NCBI GenBank assembly: GCA_033675265.1
Contig: JAUJYZ010001540.1
Span: 816,001-880,000, forward strand
DNA length: 64,000 bases
DNA from: Actinostola sp. cb2023
Lineage: Eukaryota > Cnidaria > Anthozoa > Actiniaria > Actinostolidae
Direction: 5' to 3'
Below the pieces are notes generated by a model. It made no database searches, was not told where the DNA came from, and saw only the letters and a program-made list of their open reading frames with translations. The number at the start of each line of letters is the position of its first letter. The stretch's first letter is position 1. Both the position numbers and the translations under genes were made by a program. Below are positions 43,247 through 53,498 of this stretch, in pieces.

Positions 43247-45987
43247 TTATTTAAACCAAGACGAACCAGCCTCAGTAGGACCGAGAATCCCTCCAACTCT
43301 TGTTTTCAGAAAGCCTACCAGAGAACTGTCTTCAGGTTCTCCTTGTACATCCAAGTTCTTATTTTGGTCAGGCTTCTCTCGAGAGAACAGTTTTCCAATG
43401 ACAGACTTGTCTTCTGGGGGTTTGGTTCTGTTGTCTACTTTCGACTGATAGTAGCCAGTGTGGTTGTAGTAGCCAGCGTGGTTATGATCGATCAGACTGG
43501 GCATAGATTGGGCGGCGTAGTGGCTGTTGAGGGGCGAGCTTGGTGGCTGCTGTTTGTAACGGTTTTCTTTCTCATAATCCTCGCTCCAGTCATGGGCTGG
43601 AAAGTAGGTCGACTGTGATCTACCCGTCAGACACGAACCGTTTGTGTACTGGTAAGGGTTGGTATAGTCCTCGTAGATGGGCGTGCTTTCAATACCATGC
43701 TCTTCTAAACCAGTGAGATATTCCTCAGCCATGCTACTCTGAGTCTGATTCCTTTGCGCTTCTCTTTCCGCTTTTTTAATCTGTCTGATTCTCCAAGTCG
43801 TATAGTCCATTGCTTCTTCGTCTTCAATGGTGAGATCATAGTCCTCCTCGACATACCCGGGTTCTCCACCATGACCGAAATCTTCCCTGACTTCTCGTGA
43901 CATTCGTTCTATTTGCTGCGTCAAGTCACCGATGACCATTTGTTCTTCCATCATCGGTAGCTGCTCGCTCATTGTTGAAGCCATCAAATAATCTGAGTTT
44001 TTCAGACAGCTCTTCCGTGGAGCAAAAACATGGCTTTCCGTTTCATAATCACTATACGCCCCCGTGTGTCTATAACCCAGGGAGTCTAATTGAGGCATAG
44101 AGAGACGCCGTTGTGGTAATCGCACATTTCCTGGGTTCATTAATGTACCTGCTATATTGGAACGCTCATCAAATACCTCGTATTCATGGTTTGAACGCTG
44201 TGCTAAATCGCTTAGTCTCAGTTCAGATCTACATCGTTGTGGAATACCAATTCTACCTGTATCTGTGTCGATGCTTCGAACAGAAAACTGTTTCGAGTCG
44301 CGTTTGGCGTCTACTGCTAATGGAATTTGGATCTCAGACGACAACAACACGACATTAGCAGCAGCTTCTTGTTGGTTGATGACCTTTTCTTCGTCTCCCT
44401 GTCCAGCAATGTTCAACACAGACTTTCCAATTCCTTTAATTGTTGTTGAAATGCTCTCAGCAATGCCAGCAAACGACATCTCCGAATCATTCTTCACCTG
44501 TTCCTTGGGTTTAGTGAAGTACACTGGAATATTCATGTCTGATTTTCCCATGTACACGATTCTACTGGTTGGACTTTTATCGAGGTTGACTGTGTTTGCG
44601 TTGTTTACAGTGGTGTTGGTGTTGGTGTTGGTGTTGGTGTTGGGGTTGGGGTTGGGGTTGGGGTTGGGGTTGGGGTTGGGGTTGGGGTTGGGGTTGGGGT
44701 TGGGGTGGGGTTGGGGTTGGTGTTGGTGTTGGGGTTGGGGTTGGGGTTGGTGTTGGTGTTGGTGTTGGTGTTGGTGTTGGTTTTGGTGTTTTTGTTTTGG
44801 TTGTTGATTGTTGGTCCATTCATGATTGGAGATGAAGGAATGCTTCCATTTGCTACGACATTAATCTTGCCGCTGCTCTTTTCTTCCTCTTCTTCTACCA
44901 TGTCCTCTTCTCTGGAGTTGTTAGACACCGACAACATAGATGGATACCGGTTGTTGTAATGCACCGTGTGGAACGTAAAGTCCATCTCTTCCTCCTTTTT
45001 CCTTTTACGCAGTTCGTCTATATGTTCAGCTTGTTTTTTCTTACTTCTCTTGTTAATAATGCACGAAATTCCCACAGGGAGCCCAATCACAAACAGCATC
45101 ATTAAGAAAGGCATCAAGTGTTTTAGAATTCCCCATTTAAAGGGTGGTTTGGGTGGCTTTGGGGGAGGGATACAAGGGCCAAGAAGCTTGAGTTCAACGC
45201 CTGTAATAGAGTACTTACTAGACAGAGTGTTCTGGAAGGACCGTTGGATCTCTCCTGATGTGGTTACGAATTTATCTCGAAGTTCTTGGAGCCTTTTATT
45301 ATCACAAGGTGAATATTGTATTGTGTTAAAAGAAACTGTTATTTGTTTAAGTTTTTTGTTGTAAGATTTCAGCCATACTGTGCTGACGTCCTTGTGGAGA
45401 CTGTACCATGCCAGTCTGGAGATAAAGTCAAACCTTTCCGCTACATTTGAGATGAAGCTTGCAATATTAAATGAAGAAGTTAGCACAAACTCATGATTAT
45501 ACTGGCCTCCATTTGCACGAACATCGATATTCAAAACGTCCCTAGCAACCTTTCCTTCAGCATTGGATGCGGTTATCAAATACCCAAACGTGCCCTCGTT
45601 ACCATCCAAAGGCAAGCCATAAATACTCCTTGACTTGTGGTCAAAACGAAGCCAAGACTTTGAAGAAATCTTTCCTCCATTCACAGTAAACATGGATAAT
45701 TTTAAGTTGTGCTTTCGTCTAATGTAAAACGTCGGATAGAAAGTGTCATCCGGGACTTTGAATTTGAATGCTTGTCCAATAAACGAAGCGATTGGGTGCA
45801 TTGGTTTCAATAGCAAAGGCATAGGTAAGGTAGCCTGAATAATTGGGATAGTACTATTTGTATGATTGTATCTAGTGGTAGGTGATTCGACAGTAGTATT
45901 GATTGACACCAATGAGAAAAATAGCTTTAAAACGGCCAATGCTTTTGACATGAGAGAACACGTTTCTATGACAACCAGAACTGTCAA
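43247..45987 (-). CDS. Dystroglycan-like membrane protein, one module, frame broken
   Basis: A type I membrane protein related to dystroglycan, predicted at the cell surface. A hydrophobic signal sequence (MSKALAVLKLFFSLVSI, start at 45987 or 45951) is followed by one cadherin-like domain (IASFIGQAFKFKVPDDTFYP ... SIYGLPLDGNEGTFGYLITA), one SEA-like domain starting QYNHEFVL and ending KLLGPC, a Pro-rich stalk, and a membrane helix (LMPFLMMLFVIGLPVGISCII). A basic then acidic cytoplasmic tail of nearly 600 residues follows. The tail carries an Asn/Thr/Pro hexanucleotide-encoded tract and ends GSSWFK; it lacks the PPxY dystrophin-binding end. The frame changes at 44706-44710, where one hexanucleotide unit has lost one base; adding it back joins 45987-44605 to the 44557-43247 frame as about 913 residues. 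Single exon as read. It lies 7.5 kb from the full dystroglycan on the same strand, suggesting tandem duplication. Confidence 0.85.
44612..44800 (-). repeat. Coding hexanucleotide microsatellite
   Basis: Plus-strand GGGGTT and GGTGTT units, about 30 in all, lie within the tail of the dystroglycan-like gene. One irregular 5-bp unit (GGGGT at about 44706) causes the frame change. In the intact frame it encodes alternating Asn with Pro or Thr. Confidence 0.95.
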
Positions 45988-46496
45988 TCATTGCAGCCTC
46001 GTAGGTTTTCGGCAAACATTCGAGTGTACTTCGGCTCTTCCTTTCCAGCTTGTAAGACAATGGTACACGCCTAGGAAAAGAAGAGAAAGGCATTACGAAA
46101 TAACACGCTGTAATAATGACGTTTTTTTTATTACTGAATGAATCGAATATTGTAGACAACCATAATATGTTTTACCCAAGCTGTCCCTAGGGGGGAAGGG
46201 TGGGGATTTTGATATTTTCAGGGAAAATGTAAAATTCCACTCCCCGGGACAAATAAAACTGCATGGTTCAAGAACAGTTACATTTACTGTCCCCTCCCCC
46301 CTCCGGTACATTAATTAATCTATTGATCGTTACATTACGCAAACCGACGCTTACGTAACGGTACTACGTTGATGTCTTCGTTACGTTTCTTTAAAAAGAA
46401 GCCGAATCGTCAAAAATCATGATGGATGTTATGACATTATTCAACGTAAACTGCCCGCGTATTCGTTACGTTACGTACGTTATACGTTACGTAGTC
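45988..46496. other. 5' flank of dystroglycan-like gene
   Basis: Probable promoter side of the gene. TTACGTAACG-type motifs (46340-46490) anticipate the array that follows. No upstream exon was identified. Confidence 0.35.
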
Positions 46497-48510
46497 TGTC
46501 CCACAAAGCTAGTCAACTACAGGGTCGTTTAGTAAGTACTCAAGGAACGCGTATTCGTTACGTACATTATACGTTAGGTATTCTTACTGTCCCACAAAGC
46601 TAGTCAACTACAGGGTCGTTTAGTAAGTACGCAAGGAACGCGTATTCGTTACGTACATTATACGTTACGTAGTCTGTCCCACAAAGCTAGTCAACTACAG
46701 GGTCGTTTAGTATAAGTACGCAAGGAACGCGTATTCGCTACGTTACGTACATTATACGTTAGGTATTCTTACTGTCCCACAAAGCTAGTCAACTACAGGG
46801 TCGTTTAGTAAGTACGCAAGGAACGCGTATTCGTTACGTACATTATACGTTAGGTATTCTTACTGTCCCACAAAGCTAGTCAACTACAGGGTCGTTTAGT
46901 AAGTACGCAAGGAACGCGTATTCGTTACGTACATTATACGTTACGTAGTCTGTCCCACAAAGCTAGTCAACTACAGGGTCGTTTAGTATAAGTACGCAAG
47001 GAACGCGTATTCGTTACGTACATTATACGTTAGGTATTCTTACTGTCCCACAAAGCTAGTCAACTACAGGGTCGTTTAGTATAAGTACGCAAGGAACGCG
47101 TATTCGTTACGTACATTATACGTTAGGTATTCTTACTGTCCCACAAAGCTAGTCAACTACAGGGTCGTTTAGTAAGTACGCAAGGAACGCGTATTCGTTA
47201 CGTACATTATACGTTAGGTATTCTTACTGTCCCACAAAGCTAGTCAACTACAGGGTCGTTTAGTAAGTACGCAAGGAACGCGTATTCGTTACGTACATTA
47301 TACGTTAGGTATTCTTACTGTCCCACAAAGCTAGTCAACTACAGGGTCGTTTAGTATAAGTACGCAAGGAACGCGTATTCGCTACGTTACGTATATTATA
47401 CGTTTAGGTATTCTTACTGTCCCACAAAGCTAGTCAACTACAGGGTCGTTTAGTATAAGTACGCAAGGAACGCGTATTCGTTACGTACATTATACGTTAC
47501 GTAGTCTGTCCCACAAAGCTAGTCAACTACAGGGTCGTTTAGTATAAGTACGCAAGGAACGCGTATTCGTTACGTACATTATACGTTAGGTATTCTTACT
47601 GTCCCACAAAGCTAGTCAACTACAGGGTCGTTTAGTAAGTACGCAAGGAACGCGTATTCGTTACGTACATTATACGTTAGGTATTCTTACTGTCCCACAA
47701 AGCTAGTCAACTACAGGGTCGTTTAGTATAAGTACGCAAGGAACGCGTATTCGTTACGTACATTATACGTTAGGTATTCTTACTGTCCCACAAAGCTAGT
47801 CAACTACAGGGTCGTTTAGTAAGTACGCAAGGAACGCGTATTCGTTACGTACATTATACGTTAGGTATTCTTACTGTCCCACAAAGCTAGTCAACTACAG
47901 GGTCGTTTAGTATAAGTACGCAAGGAACGCGTATTCGTTACGTACATTATACGTTAGGTATTCTTACTGTCCCACAAAGCTAGTCAACTACAGGGTCGTT
48001 TAGTAAGTACGCAAGGAACGCGTATTCGTTACGTACATTATACGTTAAGTATTCTTACTGTCCCACAAAGCTAGTCAACTACAGGGTCGTTTAGTATAAG
48101 TACGCAAGGAACGCGTATTCGTTACGTACATTATACGTTAGGTATTCTTACTGTCCCACAAAGCTAGTCAACTACAGGGTCGTTTAGTAAGTACGCAAGG
48201 AACGCGTATTCGTTACGTACATTATACGTTAGGTATTCTTACTGTCCCACAAAGCTAGTCAACTACAGGGTCGTTTAGTAAGTACGCAAGGAACGCGTAT
48301 TCGTTACGTACATTATACGTTAAGTATTCTTACTGTCCCACAAAGCTAGTCAACTACAGGGTCGTTTAGTATAAGTACGCAAGGAACGCGTATTCGTTAC
48401 GTACATTATACGTTAGGTATTCTTACTGTCCCACAAAGCTAATCAACTACAGGGTCGTTTAGTAAGTACGCAAGGGACGCGTAATCGTTACGTTACGTAC
48501 ATTATACGTT
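46497..48510. repeat. About 90-bp minisatellite, about 22 copies
   Basis: The unit includes TGTCCCACAAAGCTAGTCAA, CTACAGGGTCGTTTAGTA, AGTACGCAAGGAACGCGTAT and TCGTTACGTACATTATACGT. Unit lengths alternate between about 87 and 93 bp through optional TATA and TATTCTTAC insertions. A separate partial unit lies at 48647-48690. Confidence 0.95.
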
Positions 48511-48530
48511 AGGTATTCTTACAAAGAGAA

Positions 48531-51500
48531 ACTCTAGTCAACTAACTACATGCATGTTTACTTGATTACATGTTCTCCTAGGGCTTTTCAACATATACAA
48601 GAATATTATATGAAATCTAATTGCTTAATCTAATTACTATAATCTTACTACAGGGTCGTTTAGTACTGAAGTACGCAAGGGACGCGTACTGGCCACAGTG
48701 TGTAAGCTGGATCACATCCCACAGAATATGTCATGAGTTCACTACAGTATTGTGCTACGCTCTTTAAATAAAGACTTTATTATTATGATAATTATATTTA
48801 CGAGACTAAACAACGGTACATTGTTCGTATAAGTACCACAATATGAGAACTAAAACTCCCAGGAAAGAATGGTTTTGTCATTGTAGCGGTAATAACAATC
48901 AATTTTTAACGTTTCTTCTTGTTCTCCGAGTTCATCTGCTCTCGTTATTTTCGCTACATGATTGATGTCAATGTTTCCGAGTATCGTCTACCGACCGAAG
49001 GCGTAACAAAGTTTAAGTTAGTTTAACGGCTTAATCTTAAATATTTATGATCTGGTACATTGCACTGTAAACACAGAAAACATTCTCTGCATGTAAATTT
49101 CGTATTAATAAAATAAAAAATTACACAAAAAGAAATATTTTAAAATTCCTGTGCTCATTCGCGTCACATATTTTGTACATTCAAGTGCTATTGTACAAAT
49201 GTTGTGCATCTCAGATACTGCAATTGGCTTGCAGCCACATAAGCCATGCAATGAAACAGTTTTGAGGTTCCTTTGAAATGCTTCGAGAACAGACTTAACA
49301 GGTGGTGAGAGACTCTGTACGAATAAAACACTCGTGTTTCAACCTATTTATTGGCGGCGGTTGTCTTGTTATTTTTAAATTTTAGATGTAATTTAATTTT
49401 TTTTTAATTTTTACATTTTGATTACTGTCTTGTTATGCCGATACTCTTTTAGCAAGAAACCGGATTAATCCCTGTTCTGTGATTCAGTGTTATATACATG
49501 GCTGTTGTCCAACCATTAAAAATACATTATTCTTAAACCATAAAGTACTTTTAGTTCAATCAAAATACTTAATTTTAATTGCTTTAGTATTTGACCACCT
49601 GATTATCAATAAAACAAATTAGCAGCAAATTTACAAAGTGCCGAGCGATGGTTACTCATTGGTAAGAATAGGTACAATTATAATGACAACATTTGATCGA
49701 TTATCGGCGCTTTTACACTGGAAAACAGCGCGATTCCATATGAGTTAATTGAGTATAACCCGCAAGAGGAATATTTCCAACTTCGGGCATTCGGTATTCG
49801 CCGTGGTAAGTGAAAAACAGAACAGTGTTACCTGGGTTATGGTCACACTCAGCCCACAAGTATCCAAAACAGTTAGAAATCCTTGCAATCATACTAGAAC
49901 ATTAATTTCTTCTTATTTGTCTTCATCATCTCAAAACCGAATACTAAAATTATTCAGTAAATGACACTGCACTCATGGTGTCATAGTCGTACACAGCTGT
50001 AAGTAAATCTTTTTTTATTTGACAACTCAGTTTAAGAGTGCCCGAATTACTAACTAACTAACATAAACATAACTATAACGAAGATTTCCAACCTTTTTGA
50101 AAAGTTCAGTATTTTGGAATTTCATTGAGTTTTCGATTGACCAAGAGTGAGATCTCCAAGTCTGGTCGTGTTGGCGTAAACAGTCGATAATTTGCGCAGT
50201 GAAAACAACTTATTTTCAAATAGAAAACCTAATTGTCGACTAGGTTTTTCTAACACTAACAACAGTGAAACGATGATCAAAAGCCATTAAATTTGCATTG
50301 AATACACAAAGCACCTCAGCTCAATGGTATCGAAGAATAAGAACATTATACACTGTATATGCGTACACAAGACTCTTCAAAAAAAACACGTAAAAGTTTT
50401 GCCTCACTTCTACTTCTTCAATATTTGATCTCTTTTAAAAGTTTAAACTTAGTTTTTGGTTGAAAACAACACTTGTTTGTAAGTTGTTGAGGCGGATTTT
50501 GCGCCTTTCCCAAAGTGTCTCTTTGAGCTGTGACTCGTCGAAGAACATGGAAGCATTTGTAATCTTTGGCTTTTTATCGACTTATCATCATTTGTATTTG
50601 CCAATGGATAGACTTACTCCATCCCATGTTCTTTGGGTGAGTCTTGATATAATCAACAAACTTACCTCAACTGAATTCAATGACGATTTCGGCGTTATGT
50701 AGTCATGCGGTTCAACACGAACTTCTTACCGAAACACGAGGAAAATTCTCCATGGTTTCAGTCTCAGAGGAGAAGCAATTTTCACGGATGTTTTTGCAAG
50801 TAATCATATGATATGAAATAGCTCATAATGCACGCCCTGTCTAGCACAGCGCTCGGTAATTTCCTACAGTATGCTACACATGAATCATTCATGCAGTTTG
50901 CGGCACGATTCTGCGCCTTACATAAAAGCCTGTCACGTGATTGTCGCTATAACATCACTTTTTGTTCACGAGTGACGTAGAGTTGAAACCATTGACGCAA
51001 GCAATTTCTCGGTAAACCATCAAGTCTTTTGAGTAGCTGAGCCGTCAAGCAACCAAGATAGAGTATTGATTTTCGGTGTAGTGCATCTAATCTAAGAGCA
51101 ACTGAATAATTTATCAGGCATCTTTGGGCTCATTACTCGATTTATATTATAGTATTCGTGCTATTTCGGAGTGCAGAGAAAGATCTATAGCTAGTGGAAT
51201 TCATCGATATAAACAAACTGTGAACAACTACAGAAAATCCACGCCTTTTTTCGAATTCTAGGACTTACAGACACGCTGTGCAGACATGGTGTCGGGTGTG
51301 ACGCAATTCAACAATGTTATTTTCTATATTTAAAACTTAACGGCAGATACATTTTTTTACCTTTTTTTTCCTCAACGCCACCACTTGACACCGTTCCCTT
51401 CGTCCGAGAGTAGAATAAGCTTTGCACTTTAGCAGCTCTTCAAACTATCACGCATTCATATAAACGGCGCCAGCATCAACTTCACTCGATGTACACGCAT

Positions 51501-51912
51501 GTCAGTTGCGTATGCTTAAACATTAAAAAAAAAAAGTTCATGTCAGCTGACACAGGTCTAAAAGTATTGCACACGATTCTCACGGTGCGGCCATGTACTA
51601 TACCCCGTGCTGTGATAGTGATTTGATTAGACTTTGTCACAATGGCACTTGAAGAGTACCATCTCATATTGTCACGCAAACTAAATAAAATTTTATTGTT
51701 TGTGATTTTAGGGGCAGGGAAAAGGAGAGGGATGAAAGGAAGGGAATGGACAGGAGAAGTGAACGGCAAGGGAGAGAGGAATGCCTGTAAATACTTTTAT
51801 TGCTGACAAAAATAGAAATTACAACTCTTTAATTAGCTTTATATAACGTACTCTATTTCCTTTTTAAACTAGCTAAACTCTGCACGAGCAAAGAGAGGAA
51901 CTGGGTACGAAT
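48531..51912. other. Long intergenic stretch, no gene seen
   Basis: AT-rich, with only short unsupported frames. Apart from the partial array unit at 48647-48690 I see no recognisable repeat, exon or RNA gene. Distant regulatory elements cannot be excluded. Confidence 0.4.
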
Positions 51913-52005
51913 TAGCCTGCTGAACAGGCGTTCTTAGCGGGGACCCAATCCTCCACGGCCGTCAGCTTTCCCGGGCCCCGCTAAGAACGCCTGTTCAGTA
52001 GGCTA
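51913..52005. mobile_element. 93-bp Mutator-like MITE with 9-bp target duplication
   Basis: TAGCCTGCTGAACAGGCGTT pairs with AACGCCTGTTCAGTAGGCTA, and CTTAGCGGGG with CCCCGCTAAG. Direct repeats GGTACGAAT flank it at 51904-51912 and 52006-52014. The end motif and target-duplication length match the element at 22808-23963. Confidence 0.85.
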
Positions 52006-52101
52006 GGTACGAATCTGCCTCACGAACCTGACTTTTTTTATACAAACCATGTTAATAATCCTTTATACTGTCCGTAATATAGAACGTAACATAACAAAAC
52101 T

Positions 52102-52792
52102 ATAGAATCGTTTTCGTATGAGTGGGAAAGTTACGGTACCGTATTGAAAGAGTTTGATTGGATGAGATGCATCTGCACACTTTTAATTGGTTCAGAAAGG
52201 AAGCCATTTGAGTGTCACGGTACCGTACCGTATTGAAAGAGTTTGATTGGATGAGATGCATCTGCACACTTTTAATTGGTTCAGAAAGGAAGCCATTTGA
52301 GTGTCACGGTACCGTACCGTATTGAAAGAGTTTGATTGGATGAGATGCATCTGCACACTTTTAATTGGTTCAGAAAGGAAGCCATTTGAGTGTCACGGTA
52401 CCGGTACCGTATTGAAAGAGTTTGATTGGATGAGATGCATCTGCACACTTTTAATTGGTTCAGAAAGGAAGCCATTTGAGTGTCACGGTACCGTACCGTA
52501 TTGAAAGAGTTTGATTGGATGAGATGCATCTGCACACTTTTAATTGGTTCAGAAAGGAAGCCATTTGAGTGTCACGGTACCGTACCGTATTGAAAGAGTT
52601 TGATTGGATGAGATGCATCTGCACACTTTTAATTGGTTCAGAAAGGAAGCCATTTGAGTGTCACGATACCGTACCGTATTGAAAGAGTTTGATTGGATGA
52701 GATGCATCTGCACACTTTTAATTGGTTCAGAAAGGAAGCCATTTGAGTGTCACGATACCGTAGGTTTCCCACTCATACGAAAACGACTCTAT
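52102..52792. mobile_element. Inverted-repeat element filled by a minisatellite
   Basis: ATAGAATCGTTTTCGTATGA at the left and TCATACGAAAACGACTCTAT at the right (28-bp arms, including GTGGGAAA and TTTCCCAC) enclose seven tandem copies of an approximately 89-bp unit and little else. Confidence 0.85.
52136..52760. repeat. About 89-bp minisatellite, seven copies
   Basis: The unit begins ACCGTATTGAAAGAGTTTGA and includes TGGATGAGATGCATCTGCAC and GAAGCCATTTGAGTGTCACG. Junctions carry one or two GGTACC/GTACC palindromes. Copies are nearly identical. Confidence 0.95.
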
Positions 52793-53498
52793 GATAACTA
52801 AATCAACGATGGATGAAATAAAATAATGAAACTTTGATCAAGCTATTGATGTTGGTTCAGCCTAGAGAACTCACGCGAAGTGAGAAATATTCTGATAAGC
52901 AAAGTAAAAATATATCTAAAAGTAAAAAAAAAGGATCAGTATCCAATACTATGGCGGTTAGGATCTGATTAGCATGTACACAACGCTTTCTAGTCTTGCG
53001 AAAACTGACTGGTTTTCAACTATGACGTTTGATCACTACAATTCTTAGCAACGCTATTGATAAAGTTTGCTCGTGTGGGATGTGTTCCCGAATCAGTTTG
53101 TACATCCAACTCTAAGTTGATAACCAACCTAGGACGAAAACGTATTCTATATACTTATAGTTGCTTAGTAACCAGACTGACGTAATATAACCACTGACGT
53201 TATCTACGACTGCAGTTATTAAGGCTGGACACACCAAACTGCATCGAATGTTCGCGCGAGAAACATCTAGGAATTTGTAACGATTAAATGTAACTAGTTT
53301 TAGGGAAGCGATGAAGTTGTTGCTTCGTGTGGTCTAGCATAGTGTACTTGCGTGTATAGAACAGTTCAAAGATGTTTTCTCCGGGTCCAAATGTAGAGAG
53401 ATCAACATCTTTGTAGAAAGTGTTTTAATGTTTTTATACTCAGCGCTTAATGATGTTCAGGTGTGATATTTCCACGTTGACGCCAATTGAAATGGTTC
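52793..53498. other. 3' flank of dystroglycan
   Basis: Follows the dystroglycan stop codon (minus strand), so it probably contains its 3' untranslated region. I could not fix a polyadenylation signal. Confidence 0.4.

Noticed and set aside
44577..44835. Frames of Pro-Gln, Pro-Thr and Trp-Gly repeats
   Set aside because: They are alternative readings of the hexanucleotide repeat inside the dystroglycan-like gene.
50460..50702. 80-codon plus-strand frame
   Set aside because: Open by chance in AT-rich sequence; no domain, no splice context, no conserved pattern.
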